In this document: positions 48,515-60,884 of the stretch, piece by piece | Numbering within the stretch: the stretch's first letter is position 1 | How the letters are laid out: each line of letters starts with the position of its first letter | Origin: Actinokineospora enzanensis DSM 44649 | GTDB lineage: Bacteria; Actinomycetota; Actinomycetes; Mycobacteriales; Pseudonocardiaceae | Reading direction: 5' to 3' | Length of the DNA: 64,000 nt | NCBI RefSeq assembly: GCF_000374445.1 | Contig: NZ_KB894439.1 | Location: forward strand, 1 to 64,000 | Program-made: the position numbers and the translations under genes | Notes under the pieces: generated by a model | What the model was told of the DNA's origin: nothing | Databases searched by the model: none | The model's input: only the letters and a program-made list of their open reading frames with translations

Positions 48515-48964
48515 TCACGATTGGGTGAGCCGTGCCAGCAGGGACAGGGCCCTCAGGACCTCCTGTCGCTCACCCTCGGTGAACTGCTCGCCGAACGCGC
48601 GGGCGAGCCACTCGCGGCGGGCCTGTCGGTCGCCCTCGATCCGGTTCCGACCCGCCTCGGTGAGCGTGATCAGCTGTCGGCGCCCGTCCTCGGGGTCCGG
48701 CTCGCGCTGGACGAGTCCCTGCTTCTCCAGCCCGGCGACGGTGGCCGCCATGGACTGCGGTCGGACCCGCTCGGCGGCGGCGAGCACGCTCGTGGACGAG
48801 ACGCCCTGTTTGTCCAACCTGCTCAGCACGGCCGCCTGGGACGGGGTCAGGTCGTGCGTGTCGGCGACCCCGCGCAGGCCGGTGCGCAGCCTGCTGAACA
48901 ACGCCCGGAGCTCGCGCGCGGACCGCACCGCGGAGTCGGGGAGCTCGTCGTGGTCCGCCGTCAT
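48515..48964 (-). CDS. MarR family transcriptional regulator
   Basis: A dimeric winged-helix repressor of 149 residues. The HTH is THDLTPSQAAVLSRLDKQG ... AAERVRPQSMAATVAGLEKQGLV, and the beta-wing is REPDPEDGRRQLITLTEAGR. The ATG at 48964 is preferred; an upstream ATG at 49042 would translate through the promoter and operator. Divergent from an uncharacterised 253-residue protein gene. The self-operator is described separately. Confidence 0.88.
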   Translation of the reverse strand: MTADHDELPDSAVRSARELRALFSRLRTGLRGVADTHDLTPSQAAVLSRLDKQGVSSTSVLAAAERVRPQSMAATVAGLEKQGLVQREPDPEDGRRQLITLTEAGRNRIEGDRQARREWLARAFGEQFTEGERQEVLRALSLLARLTQS

Positions 48965-48971
48965 GGGTTCG

Positions 48972-49000
48972 ACGGTAGGTTCGACAGGCCGAACTGTCCA
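48972..49000 (-). promoter_or_regulatory. marR promoter with operator in the spacer
   Basis: On the minus strand TGGACA (-35, 48995-49000), a 17-bp spacer and TACCGT (-10, 48972-48977) end 7 nt before the ATG. The spacer is almost entirely the perfect inverted repeat GTTCG-GCCTGT-CGAAC (48979-48994). This gives a repressor site exactly between the hexamers and a leaderless mRNA. Confidence 0.6.
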
Positions 49001-49162
49001 GTCTGAGCTGTCTATATGCCGGGTTGAGTGGCTCGCAGACATACGCGGAGTGACCTCAAATCCCCCGATGTCATGGATTCCGGCGAACCGGGATGCGCCG
49101 GGACCGGTACGAGGCGACCCTCCGAGAGAGTCCCCGAACGCCGATTCGCCCAGGAGGTTCCC

Positions 49163-49924
49163 GTGGCAATGCCGGAACGGTCACCGGACACCACGTCCAT
49201 CGACGCACAGCTGCGCAGGCTCGGAATCGACCCCAAGGACACCGACCTCCTGCCCGTGATCAACCCGAACACCGTCCGCCCCGAGTCCTGGCACCTGCAG
49301 CGCGAGGGCACCGTCTGGCACGGCGTGCTGGGCAGGCCGCAGACCATGCGCTACAGCCACGGCCAGCCAAGGGCCATCTCGAAGATCGTCATCAACGACA
49401 CCCCGGTGGCGATCCAGCGCACCCTCAGCGGCCGGGAGAAGATCGGCACCTCGACCACGATGTCGATGTCGCACACGCTGGAGGCCGAGTTCTTCGACGT
49501 GATGAAGGAGACGGTCACCTCGGCGTTCGACATCCCGTGGGACAGCGAGCGGGAGTACGTGCAGGACGTGGAGGTCACCATCCCGGTCGGGAAGATGATG
49601 TGGCTGGAGCTGATCCCGTCGCTGCGCACGGTCGAGGGCGAGTTCCTGTACGTCTACTCGCTGTCCGGCCTCGTCATCGTGGACTGGAGCGGCCGGTTCA
49701 GCGGCTCGGTCACCGCGCCGGGCGCGGCGGGCGAACCGGCGGACATCATCCAGGTCAAGGAGGCCCCGGCCCCGGCGAACCTGGTCGAGAGCCTGTCCGC
49801 CTCGATGGACCCGCACGACGGCGGCATCGAGCTGCCCGCCGAGCTGGCGGCCGTGATCATCGGCGGGGCCGAGGCGCGGACCGTGGAGATCCCGCGCCAG
49901 GGGCTGCCGATCACGGTGTCCTGA
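49163..49924 (+). CDS. uncharacterised protein, beta-strand-rich
   Basis: A 253-residue protein not assigned to a family. After a short N-terminus the sequence alternates polar and hydrophobic residues over long stretches (STTMSMSHTLEAEFFDV, EYVQDVEVTIPVGKMMWLEL, FLYVYSLSGLVIVDWSG), implying an elongated beta structure. Such Ser/Thr-rich alternation is seen in aerolysin/ETX-like pore-forming proteins, but the resemblance is only general and no signal peptide is seen. GTG at 49163 with AGGAGG five bases upstream. Divergent from the MarR gene, so possibly its target. Confidence 0.7.
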   Translation: MAMPERSPDTTSIDAQLRRLGIDPKDTDLLPVINPNTVRPESWHLQREGTVWHGVLGRPQTMRYSHGQPRAISKIVINDTPVAIQRTLSGREKIGTSTTMSMSHTLEAEFFDVMKETVTSAFDIPWDSEREYVQDVEVTIPVGKMMWLELIPSLRTVEGEFLYVYSLSGLVIVDWSGRFSGSVTAPGAAGEPADIIQVKEAPAPANLVESLSASMDPHDGGIELPAELAAVIIGGAEARTVEIPRQGLPITVS

Positions 49925-50056
49925 GCCGCCTTCCGGACTGTCGCGGTCGGACAGTCGGCCGAGGTCGTGGATGTTCCCGGGTCGGCGTGGACCACCGCTC
50001 CGGCCCGGGGTTCCGCGCGTGCGGGCCCGGCCTCGCTTGTGGACAGTCGGCGCGGG
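49925..50056. other. short intergenic stretch between convergent genes
   Basis: It contains a hairpin GACTGTC-(7 nt)-GACAGTC (49936-49956), 12 nt after the upstream stop, a likely terminator. TGTGGACAG (50038) is a near-match to a DnaA box. No gene. Confidence 0.5.
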
Positions 50057-52135
<2,079 letters not shown>

Positions 52136-52139
<4 letters not shown>

Positions 52140-53326
52140 CACCGGTCCCGCAGCGCGTCGAGGTATCCGGCGACGTTCCGCTTCGACTCGGCCAGCGAGT
52201 CGCCGCCGAACTTCTCCAGCGCCGCCTCGGCCAGCACCAGCGCCACCACCGACTCCAGCACGACCCCGGCCCGCGGCACCGCGCACACGTCGGACCGCTG
52301 GTGGATGGCGACGGCCGGTTCCCCGGTGACGACGTCCACGGTCGACAACGCGCGCGGCACGGTGGAGATCGGCTTCATGGCGACGCGGACCCGCAGGGGC
52401 TCCCCGTTGGTGATGCCGCCCTCCAGCCCACCCGCCCGGTTGCTGCGGCGGGTGACCCCGGTGACCGTGCCCTCGGCTCGGTCCATCTCGTCGTGCGCCT
52501 CGCTCCCCCACCGCTGCGCGGTGGTGAAGCCGTCGCCGATCTCGACGCCCTTCATCGCCTGCACGCCCATCAGCGCGCCCGCCAGCCGCGCGTCCAGCCG
52601 CCGGTCCCAGTGCACGTGCGACCCGAGGCCCGGCGGCAGCCCGTAGGCGATGACCTCGATGACGCCGCCGACCGTGTCCCCGGCCTTCTTGACGGCCTCC
52701 ACCTCGGCCACCATGGCGTCGGTCCCCGCCTGCCCGAACGCGCGCACCGGACTCTCGTCGACGGCGGCCAGGTCACCGGGTCCGGGCAGCTCGCCCTCCG
52801 GCGCCACGGCCTTGCCGATCGAGACGACGTGGCTGACCACCTCGACCCCGAGCAGCTGCCGCAGGAACGCCCGCGCCACGGTGCCGAGCGCCGTGCGCCC
52901 CGCGGTCTCCCGCGCGCTGGCACGCTCCAGGACGGGCCGGGCCTCGTCGAACCCGTACTTCTGCATGCCCGCCAGGTCGGCGTGCCCCGGCCGGGGCCGG
53001 GTGAGCGGCTCGTTGCGCCCCAGGTCGGCCAGCTCGTCGACGGCCACGGGATCGGCCGACATGACTTTCTCCCACTTGGGCCACTCGGCGTTCTCGATCC
53101 GCACCGCGATCGGCCCACCCTGGGTGAGCCCGTGCCGGACCCCGCCCAGGATGTCGACCGAGTCGGTCTCGAACCCCATCCGCGGACTACGCCCGAACCC
53201 CAGTCGGCGCCGCGCCAACTGCTCGTCGAGATCGGCCGTGGTGACCTCGACCCCGGCCACCATGCCCTCCAGCACGGCGACCAGCGCGGGCCCGTGTGAC
53301 TCTCCAGCGGTAATCCAACGCAGCAC
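52136..53326 (-). CDS. aroC: chorismate synthase
   Basis: FMN-dependent final enzyme of the shikimate pathway. [29 protein letters not shown] and [21 protein letters not shown] match chorismate-synthase signatures 1 and 2; [17 protein letters not shown] is signature 3. The length is 396 residues from the GTG at 53326 ([12 protein letters not shown]), with AGGA nine bases upstream. First gene of the four-gene aro operon. Confidence 0.97.
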
Positions 53327-53480
53327 AGCCCAGATCCTGTCATGACCGGCACCGTCCCCGACGCGCGACTGACCTGCCCGCAGAGCGGACGAACCACATC
53401 GGCATCCGAACACCGCAACGGGACAAGCCCCGCACCTCGTCTGTCAGATGGCACACACTCCTCTCAGGGGGACATCACCC

Positions 53481-54086
53481 ATGTCATCGGCACCCATGTC
53501 ACCGCTCACGTCACCGCGCGGAACCACACCTGTCAGCACGACTCCCGTCAGACCCGCTCCCGTCCGAACCAACGCCGCTGCCGTCCGGACGACAGCGCTC
53601 ACGGTCTTGGTGTTCACGGTCTCGGCACTCGCCCTCTCGGCGTGCGCCCCCACCCCCACCATCAACGCCATCCCCGCCACCCCGTACAGACCCACCTCGA
53701 CCACCGGGGCAGGCGCCGCGCCTCCGCGCACCGCCCAGCCGACGACGACGACCACGACGACACCGGCCGTCTACGACAACCAGTCCCCCGAGCATCCGAG
53801 GACCGGCCCGGCCGACCCCGAGGTGGGTGCCCGATACCCGTTCGACCTCCTCTCCCATTGCGGCGCGCGGTTCGCCCGCTTCGGCGGGCGAGAGTGGCAC
53901 GCGGTCGAACCGTCGGCCGATCCGAATGACGACATGAGAATCGGCAGCGTCAACTACCTGCCCGGAATCATGGAACTCACCGCCGCGAACCGATTGCGGT
54001 TCACGGTCGACCGGGGCAGCCGGGAGCTCCCTGGCGCGGTGATGACATTCGAACCGACACGCCAAGAGATTCCGCTCTGTCAATAG
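53481..54086 (+). CDS. secreted lipoprotein of unknown function
   Basis: A 201-residue lipoprotein. An unusually long Ser/Thr/Pro n-region (about 36 residues) precedes a hydrophobic core TALTVLVFTVSALAL and the lipobox LSAC, so Cys55 is the anchor. A Pro/Thr-rich linker with a run of seven threonines leads to a domain with FDLLSHCGARFARFGGREW and GIMELTAANRLRFTV; two cysteines (in LLSHCGAR and at the C-terminal LCQ) could form a disulfide. ATG at 53481 with AGGGGG upstream; an earlier ATG at 53448 has none. Convergent with the prepilin peptidase gene, with only 6 bp between stops. Confidence 0.75.
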   Translation: MSSAPMSPLTSPRGTTPVSTTPVRPAPVRTNAAAVRTTALTVLVFTVSALALSACAPTPTINAIPATPYRPTSTTGAGAAPPRTAQPTTTTTTTPAVYDNQSPEHPRTGPADPEVGARYPFDLLSHCGARFARFGGREWHAVEPSADPNDDMRIGSVNYLPGIMELTAANRLRFTVDRGSRELPGAVMTFEPTRQEIPLCQ

Positions 54087-54092
54087 CGTCTC

Positions 54093-54842
54093 CTACGTGG
54101 GCACGAGCGGGAAGGCGGGTAGGGACAGGGTGTAGGTGGCGGCGAGCAGACCTGGGCCGTGCGGGACTCCGTCATGCCACCGGGGATGTCGAACAAGGTG
54201 CAGCGCCAGTGTCACGGCGGCGGCGAGTAATGGGGCCACCACGAGCGCCCAGGGCCCGACCGCTCCCAGATAGGCCCCGAGCGTGAAGGACAGCTTCACG
54301 TCCCCCATGCCCAGCTCCCCCGGAAACCACCGATGGATCAACACATGCAGCCCCCCGAACGCCACGACCCCGACCAGCGCGTTCCACAGCAACCCGACCC
54401 CCGGACCCAGCGCGGCAGCCACGGCCAGTAACGCCAGACCGACCGGAAACGCAGGCAGGGTCAGCAGATTCGGCAGACGACGATGGCGCAGGTCGATCAC
54501 CGCCAGCGGAACAGCCACCCATACCAGGAACAACACGGCAGGCAACCACCACGCGGGCACCACACCACACGCCGTCAGCGCACAGGCGAAGCCGCCGAGC
54601 AACGCGGCAGGCAGCTCATACCAGCCGGGCCCCACCGCCAGCGACGGATCGGCACGGTCCAGGAATCGTCGGACCAGCGCACCGGCACCGCATCCGCTCA
54701 ATGCCCCGAACATCGCGGCGACACCAATAGAAACACCGAGCCCACGCGGCAGCAGAACAGGAACAGCATAACCGGCAGGCAACAGCGGCAGGCAGAGAGC
54801 GACGATTCGACGGACAGGCAGGACAGCGAGACGGTTTCGCAT
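54093..54842 (-). CDS. prepilin peptidase, A24 family
   Basis: Aspartic membrane protease cleaving type IV prepilin-like leader peptides, 249 residues and about seven hydrophobic segments. The two catalytic aspartates lie in AVIDLRHRRLPN and GELGMGDVKL (GxGDxK). The N-terminal cysteine-rich methylase domain of full-length PilD is missing, as usual in actinobacterial TadV-like forms. ATG at 54842 follows AAGGAG. A homologue lies next to aroE in Mycobacterium (Rv2551c). No pilin genes are in this window. Confidence 0.88.
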   Translation of the reverse strand: MRNRLAVLPVRRIVALCLPLLPAGYAVPVLLPRGLGVSIGVAAMFGALSGCGAGALVRRFLDRADPSLAVGPGWYELPAALLGGFACALTACGVVPAWWLPAVLFLVWVAVPLAVIDLRHRRLPNLLTLPAFPVGLALLAVAAALGPGVGLLWNALVGVVAFGGLHVLIHRWFPGELGMGDVKLSFTLGAYLGAVGPWALVVAPLLAAAVTLALHLVRHPRWHDGVPHGPGLLAATYTLSLPAFPLVPT

Positions 54843-54945
54843 GGATAACTCCTTTCCTCGCCATCAACAGTGCCAGGAAAGAAGCCGCCGCGCACTCACA
54901 CAATACGGTGGGGACAACTTGTTTGACAGAATTCCGAAACCGTGC

Positions 54946-55791
54946 TCAGAACGGTAGCGCGTGAATCCCGCCGGTAGCCTCGAACAGGGCGTCCCGCATC
55001 GCCGAGCGGGGCGCGGTCAGGCCGGTGAAGTGGGTGGACTGGTCGAAAGCCTGGTGCAGCAACATGTCCAGCCCGGTCACCACCCGCCCACCCGCCGCCG
55101 CCACGGCAGTCGCCAGCGGGGTCGGCCACGGGTGGTAGATCACGTCGAGCAGGCACGGCACCGAAGCCAAATCCGTCCCGAGACCAGCGGCAGCAGCAGG
55201 GGGAACGGTGTTGACCAGGACAGCGCACTCGGCAGCGAGCCCGGAAAAGGGGGCCTCCGCCCACGCCACCACCCGCAACGGCAGCGACAGCCGATCCGCG
55301 CACTCCACCGCGTCCACGGCCCGAGCCGGATCCCGCACCACCACCACGGCCGACGTAAGCCCGAGATCCACAAACCCGGCCAAGGCGGCACAGGCCGTCC
55401 CCCCGGCCCCGAGCACGACCCCGAGCCCGCCGCCGCCACCGAACCCACCGGCCCGCAGTGCACCGGCGACACCCGAGACATCGGTACAGTCCGCCAACCA
55501 GCCGTCACCGGCCCGGACCAGCGTGTTCGCCGCCCCCACGGCCACCGCCCGCTCCGTGACCGAGGAAGCCACCGCCAACGCGGCCCGCTTCCCCGGCATC
55601 GTCACCGACAGACCGACCCACTCGGGCCCGAGCGATGCCACGAACCCCGGCAGCGTCTCCGCGTCGCACTCCACCCGCGAGTACGTCCACGGCAACCCCA
55701 ACGCGGCGAACGCGGCGCCGTGCAGGACAGGCGACAACGAGTGCGCCACCGGCGATCCGAGGATCGCCGCGCGCCGCTCAGTTGTAGGCAC
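54946..55791 (-). CDS. aroE: shikimate dehydrogenase
   Basis: NADPH-dependent reduction of 3-dehydroshikimate. AILGSPVAHSLSPVLHGAAF, the SVTMPGK motif with the catalytic lysine and VLGAGGTACAAL (Rossmann loop) are present; the usual NVT is SVT here. The length is 281 residues. The GTG start lies inside the end of mltG (14-nt overlap), so it is co-translated with mltG rather than with aroCKBQ. Confidence 0.93.
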   Translation of the reverse strand: MPTTERRAAILGSPVAHSLSPVLHGAAFAALGLPWTYSRVECDAETLPGFVASLGPEWVGLSVTMPGKRAALAVASSVTERAVAVGAANTLVRAGDGWLADCTDVSGVAGALRAGGFGGGGGLGVVLGAGGTACAALAGFVDLGLTSAVVVVRDPARAVDAVECADRLSLPLRVVAWAEAPFSGLAAECAVLVNTVPPAAAAGLGTDLASVPCLLDVIYHPWPTPLATAVAAAGGRVVTGLDMLLHQAFDQSTHFTGLTAPRSAMRDALFEATGGIHALPF

Positions 55792-56962
55792 CGTTGTCCT
55801 GTGCGCGTTTGACGTTGGCCTTGTGCTCCTCGAACGTGTTCGCGAAGCAGGACAGGCCGTTCTTCTCGCAGCGGACGAAGAACACCCACGCGCCGTCCGC
55901 GGGCTTGGACGCCGCCTCCAGGGCCTCCTTGCTGACCGCCGCGATCGGCGTCGGCGGGAGCCCCAGGTTGGCGTAGGTGTTGTACGGGCCCGCCTTCGCC
56001 CGGTCCTCCGGCTTGGTGAGGATGGCGGGCCGGTCGAGCACGTAGTTGACCGTGGAGTCGTACTCCAGCTTCATGCCCTGCGCGAGCCGGTTGTAGGTGA
56101 CCCGGGAGACCTTGGAGAAGTCCGCCGACACGGCCTCGCGCTGCACCAGCGACCCCATGGTCAACACCTGGTAAGGCGTGAACCCGGTGGCGTCGGCGAT
56201 CGCGGGCATGCCCGCCGCCTGCATGCGGGCCGAGGAGTCGGCGAGCAGCTTCTGCCAGACCTCCTCCGCCGACGTGCCCGGCTTGACCTCGTACACGTCC
56301 GGCATGACCAGGCCCTCCAGCCTGCGCCGGGGCTCGGGGGCCCGGTTGGCGTCGGCGACGGCCCACTCCGGCACACCGAGGGCGGTCAGGTCGGCGGTCT
56401 CGGCGACCTTGCGCAGGTCCTCGACCGACACGCAGGTCTTGGTGCCGTTCAGCTCGGCGCAGCTGGCCTTGGCGATCAGCGTCAGCACGCCTGCGGTGAC
56501 GTTCTGGCCCGCGGCGATGTCGTCGAGCTGGGTGCCTGCCCTGATCTGCAGGTTGCCCACCCGCGACTGCTCGTCGGTGATCTTGGAGACGGCGGCCTGG
56601 CCGGAGCTCTTGGTGCGCATCACGTAGTAGCCGGGCTGCACCGCGCGGACCTTCGAGTCGTCCTCGGCGGCCGCGACGAACGCCCGCGAACTGGCCACGA
56701 TGCCCTGGTCGTGCAGCCGGTTGCCGATGTCGCCGGTGCTGTCGCCTGGCTTGACCTCGAACACCACGTCGGACTCGCCGGAACCGGCGAAGTCGTCGTA
56801 GTCGCCGATGCCGGAGAGCTGGCGCCAGCCGTAGTAGGCGCCGCCGCCGATGATCAGCAGCAGTACCGTGCCGAGGACCGCGAGCTTGAGGCGCCTGCGG
56901 TCGCGGCGCGGTCGCTCGGTGCGGTCCTCCTGCTCCTCGAACAGGTCGAGTTCGTCGGTCAT
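55778..56962 (-). CDS. mltG: endolytic murein transglycosylase MltG (YceG-like)
   Basis: Membrane-bound enzyme that trims and terminates glycan strands. An acidic and then basic cytoplasmic tail precedes one transmembrane helix ([19 protein letters not shown], about 25-43). A LysM-like region follows ([22 protein letters not shown]), then the catalytic domain with [10 protein letters not shown] (catalytic glutamate) and [15 protein letters not shown]. The length is 394 residues from the ATG at 56962, overlapping the ruvX stop (ATGA). Confidence 0.93.
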   Translation of the reverse strand: MTDELDLFEEQEDRTERPRRDRRRLKLAVLGTVLLLIIGGGAYYGWRQLSGIGDYDDFAGSGESDVVFEVKPGDSTGDIGNRLHDQGIVASSRAFVAAAEDDSKVRAVQPGYYVMRTKSSGQAAVSKITDEQSRVGNLQIRAGTQLDDIAAGQNVTAGVLTLIAKASCAELNGTKTCVSVEDLRKVAETADLTALGVPEWAVADANRAPEPRRRLEGLVMPDVYEVKPGTSAEEVWQKLLADSSARMQAAGMPAIADATGFTPYQVLTMGSLVQREAVSADFSKVSRVTYNRLAQGMKLEYDSTVNYVLDRPAILTKPEDRAKAGPYNTYANLGLPPTPIAAVSKEALEAASKPADGAWVFFVRCEKNGLSCFANTFEEHKANVKRAQDNGAYN

Positions 56963-57456
56963 CCTTCCGCCTCCGCAGATCGGGCGAGCGCCGTGGACCG
57001 AGCGTCCAGCCACGACTGCAGGATCTCCACTGCCGCGGCCTGGTCCACGACGGCGCGCTGGCGCTTGCCGCGGACCCCTCGTTCGCTGAGCATCCTGGAC
57101 GCGGACACGGTGGTGAGCCGTTCGTCGGCCAGCCGCACCGGGACCGGTGCGATCCGGCCTGCCAGCTCCGTGGCATAGGCGTGCGCGGTCTCGGCCGCGG
57201 TGCCGTGCCGCGCGGCGAGTGTCCTGGGCAATCCGACCACCACTTCGACCACCTCGTGCTCGGCGACGAGCTCGGTGAGCCGGTCGAGGTCGCTGCCCGA
57301 CCGCTCGTCGCGGGACAGCGTAACGAGGGGAGTGGCCAGAACGGGAGTCGGATCGCTCACCGCGACCCCGACGCGGACGGAGCCGACGTCCACGGCGAGC
57401 CTGCGGCCACGCCCCGGATCGTCGGCTCCAGGCCGGTCTGGTTTGGGTGGTTTCAC
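56959..57456 (-). CDS. ruvX: RuvX/YqgF family nuclease
   Basis: RNase H-like putative Holliday-junction resolvase, implicated in 16S rRNA maturation in E. coli. [26 protein letters not shown] and [15 protein letters not shown] hold the three acidic positions. The length is 165 residues. The GTG at 57456 overlaps the alaS stop (GTGA). The alaS-ruvX-mltG-aroE order is conserved in actinobacteria. Confidence 0.92.
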   Translation of the reverse strand: MKPPKPDRPGADDPGRGRRLAVDVGSVRVGVAVSDPTPVLATPLVTLSRDERSGSDLDRLTELVAEHEVVEVVVGLPRTLAARHGTAAETAHAYATELAGRIAPVPVRLADERLTTVSASRMLSERGVRGKRQRAVVDQAAAVEILQSWLDARSTALARSAEAEG

Positions 57457-60092
57457 CCGGTCAGCGCCCCACGCAGGGCGTTCACCGCCGCGCCGATCCC
57501 GGCCGGGGTGGTGCCTCCGCCCTGGGCCAGGTCGGGCTTGCCGCCGCCGCGGCCGCCGATGGCCGCGGCGAAGGACGGCACGAGCTTGCCCGCGGCGAGG
57601 CCGTTGTCCCGGGCGGTCGAGGTGGTGGCGACGACGAAGGCGACCTTCTCGCCCTCGGCGGAGAACAGGGCCACCACGCCGGGACGGGACCCGAGCCGGT
57701 TGCGGACCTCGATGGCCAGCGTGCGCAGGTCGTTGCCGCCGACGCCGTCCGGCACCTGCAACGCGACCAGCGCCGTGCCGTCGACGTCCTCGGCCTTGTC
57801 GGCCAGCGAGCCTGCGGAGGACAGCAGCTGTCCGGCGCGCAGCTTCTCCAGCTCCTTCTCGGCGTTGCGCAGCCGGTCCACCAGGGCCTCGACCCTGGCG
57901 GGCACCTCGGCGTCGGGCACCTTGAGCATGGCGGCCAGGTTCTGCACCAGGGCCCGCTCGGTGGCCAGGTAGCGCATGGCGTCGATGCCGACATAGGCCT
58001 CCAGGCGGCGGCTGCCGGAGCCGACGGACGACTCGCCGATGACCGTGATCGGGCCGATCTGCGAGGAGTGCTCGACGTGCGTGCCACCGCAGAGCTCGCG
58101 CGACCAGGGGCCGCCGATCTCGACGACGCGCACGGTCTCGTCGTAGGTCTCGCCGAACAGGGCGACCGCACCCAGCTCCTGGGCGCCGCCCATGTCGGTG
58201 TAGACGACGCGCACCGGCAGGTCGTTGCGCACGGCCAGGTTGGAGACCTCTTCGATCTCGCTGCGCGTCTCCGGAGAGAGAGCCCCGGACCAGGCGAAGT
58301 CCAGCCGCAGGTAGCCCGGCTTGTTGTACGAGCCGCTCTGCAGGGCGGTCGGGCCGAGCACCTCGCGCAGCGCGGCGTGCACCACGTGCGTGCCGGAGTG
58401 GCCCTGCCGGGCGCCGATCCGCCACTCGGGGTCGACGTTGGCCTCGACCTGCTGCCCCTCGACGATCTCGCCGCTACGCACCCGTACCTGGTGCACCCAC
58501 AGCTTGCGGGCCACCTTCTGCACGTCCAGCACTTCCAGCTCGACCCCGGCGGCGGTGATGGTGCCCGCGTCGCTCTCCTGGCCGCCGGACTCGGCGTACA
58601 GCGGCGTGCGATCCAGCACGACCTCGACGATCTCGCCCTCGACCGCGCTGCGCACCCGGGCACCCTCGCGAACCAGGCCGCGCACGGTGGCCTCGGCCGA
58701 CAGCGTCTCGTAGCCGAGGAACTCGGTGCCGCCCTGGGCCAGCAGGTCGCGGTAGACGGTCTGGTCGCCGTGCCCGGTCTTGCGGGCGGCGGCGTCGGCC
58801 TTGGCGCGGGCCCGCTGCTCGGCCATCAGCTCGCGGAACCCGGCCTCGTCGACGGTCAGCCCCTTCTCGGCGGCCATCTCCAGGGTCAGGTCGATCGGGA
58901 AGCCGTAGGTGTCGTGCAGCTGGAACGCCTTGTCGCCGGGCAGCTCGGCGCGGCCGTCGGCCTTGATCTGGTCGGCGGCCAGGTCGAAGATGCGGGACCC
59001 GCTGGCCAGGGTGGCCAGGAAGGTCTCCTCCTCCTTGCGCATCACGGACTCGATGCGCGGGAAGTCGGTGGCCAGCTCCGGGTAGGACGGGGACATGGTG
59101 TCGCGCACGACAGCGGCGAACTCGCCGAGCGCCGGCTCGGTGACGCCGAGCAGGCGGGCCGAGCGGACGATCCGGCGCAGCAGGCGGCGCAGCACGTAGC
59201 CGCGGGCCTCGTTGCCGGGGGTGACGCCGTCGCCGATGAGCATCATGCCGCTGCGGGCGTGGTCGGCGATGACGCGGAACCGCACGTCGTCGACCTTGTT
59301 CCCGGCCCCGTAACGGCGGCTCGACATCTCCTCGGCCTTGCCGATCACCGGCCGGACCAGGTCGGTCTCGTAGACGTTGTCGACGCCTTGGAGCAGGGTG
59401 GCCACCCGTTCGATGCCCATGCCGGTGTCGATGTTCTTGGTGGGCAGCGAGCCGACCGGCCGGTGCCCGGCCTTGGGGCTCAGCTCGCCGCGCTCGTCCT
59501 GCATGAAGACGAGGTTCCAGATCTCCAGGTACCGGTCCTCGTCGGCGACCGGGCCGCCCTCGCGGCCGTGCTCCGGGCCCCGGTCGTAGTAGATCTCCGA
59601 GCAGGGGCCGCCGGGACCGGGCACGCCCATGTCCCAGTAGTTGTCCTTGCCGTCTCGGCGCTGGATGCGGCTCTCCGGCAGGATCTTGCTCCAGAGCGCG
59701 AAAGCCTCGTCGTCGTCGTCGTAGACGGTGGCCCACAGCCGGTCCGGGTCCAGCTCGTAGCCCTCGGTGATCAGCGACCAGGCCAGCTCGATGGCGCCCT
59801 CTTTGAAGTAGTCGCCGAACGAGAAGTTGCCCGCCATCTGGAAGAACGTGTTGTGCCGGGTCGTCTTGCCGACCTCGTCGATGTCCCCGGTGCGCACGCA
59901 CTTCTGCACGCTGGTGGCCCGCGGGTACGGCGGCGGGACCTGGCCGAGGAAGTACGGCTTGAACTGGACCATGCCCGCGTTGACGAACAGCAGGTTCGGG
60001 TCCTCGAAGATCAGCGAGGCGCTGGGCACCAGGGTGTGCCCGCGGCCGGTGAAGTGGTTCAGGAAACGGCTGGAGATCTCGTGGGTCTGCAC
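57453..60092 (-). CDS. alaS: alanine--tRNA ligase
   Basis: Class II synthetase of 879 residues. The catalytic core shows [37 protein letters not shown] and [26 protein letters not shown]. The editing domain has the zinc motif [11 protein letters not shown] and [15 protein letters not shown]. The C-Ala domain ends [18 protein letters not shown] at 60092 with AGAGGA upstream. Confidence 0.97.
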   Translation of the reverse strand: MQTHEISSRFLNHFTGRGHTLVPSASLIFEDPNLLFVNAGMVQFKPYFLGQVPPPYPRATSVQKCVRTGDIDEVGKTTRHNTFFQMAGNFSFGDYFKEGAIELAWSLITEGYELDPDRLWATVYDDDDEAFALWSKILPESRIQRRDGKDNYWDMGVPGPGGPCSEIYYDRGPEHGREGGPVADEDRYLEIWNLVFMQDERGELSPKAGHRPVGSLPTKNIDTGMGIERVATLLQGVDNVYETDLVRPVIGKAEEMSSRRYGAGNKVDDVRFRVIADHARSGMMLIGDGVTPGNEARGYVLRRLLRRIVRSARLLGVTEPALGEFAAVVRDTMSPSYPELATDFPRIESVMRKEEETFLATLASGSRIFDLAADQIKADGRAELPGDKAFQLHDTYGFPIDLTLEMAAEKGLTVDEAGFRELMAEQRARAKADAAARKTGHGDQTVYRDLLAQGGTEFLGYETLSAEATVRGLVREGARVRSAVEGEIVEVVLDRTPLYAESGGQESDAGTITAAGVELEVLDVQKVARKLWVHQVRVRSGEIVEGQQVEANVDPEWRIGARQGHSGTHVVHAALREVLGPTALQSGSYNKPGYLRLDFAWSGALSPETRSEIEEVSNLAVRNDLPVRVVYTDMGGAQELGAVALFGETYDETVRVVEIGGPWSRELCGGTHVEHSSQIGPITVIGESSVGSGSRRLEAYVGIDAMRYLATERALVQNLAAMLKVPDAEVPARVEALVDRLRNAEKELEKLRAGQLLSSAGSLADKAEDVDGTALVALQVPDGVGGNDLRTLAIEVRNRLGSRPGVVALFSAEGEKVAFVVATTSTARDNGLAAGKLVPSFAAAIGGRGGGKPDLAQGGGTTPAGIGAAVNALRGALTG

Positions 60093-60146
60093 AGGTGGTC
60101 CTCTGTCGGGCGGAGAAAGGGTCGTCGGCGGCGGCGAACGGCTCCG

Positions 60147-60428
60147 TCAGCCGTTCGCCCGACGCGCTCGCGCGTCCGGCCTGCGCCGGGGACCCGGGGT
60201 GACGCCGGACCGGCGCTCCACCTCGTCGGCGAGCTCGCCCTCCCGCTCGACCATGCCCGCGCGCACGTCCGCGCCGAACGAGCCGATCGCCCCGGCCAGC
60301 TCGTGCACGGCGTCGCCGATGTTGCCCGCGATCCCCGCGGGCGTCATGGCGTGCGCGGTGTTCTTCGCCTTCCGGGTGAGCGCGATCCCCGCGGCGACAC
60401 CGACCCCGAGCCAGAACAGCCGCCTCAT
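60147..60428 (-). CDS. DUF6167 family protein
   Basis: A 93-residue protein beginning MRRLFWLGVGVAAGIALTRKA, a short N-terminal membrane segment, followed by a charged region and a very basic tail (GPRRRPDARARRANG). This small protein typically accompanies alaS and a DUF948 protein in actinobacteria. Its function is unknown. ATG at 60428 overlaps the DUF948 stop (ATGA). Confidence 0.82.
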   Translation of the reverse strand: MRRLFWLGVGVAAGIALTRKAKNTAHAMTPAGIAGNIGDAVHELAGAIGSFGADVRAGMVEREGELADEVERRSGVTPGPRRRPDARARRANG

Positions 60429-60823
60429 GCCTTCCTCCGCCGCTTCCGCGAGTGCTTGCCCTCGTCGCCCTTGGCCTTGCGGCGGGCCCGGACGGCCTTG
60501 CTGACGCCGTAGGACAGCGCGGCCATCTTGACCAACGGCCCACCGAGCGTCGCGGTGAACACGGAGGCCAGCGCCGACACGTTGCCGGTGACCGCCTGTG
60601 CGTGCGCGGTGATGCCGTCCACCCGTTCGAGCTGGGTGTTGACGTGGGTCAGGGTCGTGTTCGCACCGGAGAACAACGGATCGCTGTTCTCGTGCGCCTT
60701 GCGGATCGCGATGGTGGCCTCGTCGAGCGTGCGGCCGAGCTTGACCAGCACGATCCCCAGCAGCAACACCAGCAGTACGAACGCGCCAGCAGCCACCAGC
60801 GCGGCGATCTGCCCTGCTGTCAC
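60425..60823 (-). CDS. DUF948 domain-containing protein
   Basis: A 132-residue protein with one N-terminal transmembrane helix (IAALVAAGAFVLLVLLLGIVLV) and a helical methyl-accepting-chemotaxis-like segment, ending in a lysine/arginine-rich tail (RARRKAKGDEGKHSRKRRRK). GTG at 60823 follows GGAGGAGG. In many relatives rarA lies just upstream; here NB-ARC/TPR genes occupy that place. Function unknown. Confidence 0.85.
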   Translation of the reverse strand: MTAGQIAALVAAGAFVLLVLLLGIVLVKLGRTLDEATIAIRKAHENSDPLFSGANTTLTHVNTQLERVDGITAHAQAVTGNVSALASVFTATLGGPLVKMAALSYGVSKAVRARRKAKGDEGKHSRKRRRKA

Positions 60824-60884
60824 GAGCCCTCCTCCGACCTTCCACACCAATGATCCGCGTCAGGCTACCGCGCGTGGATATGAC

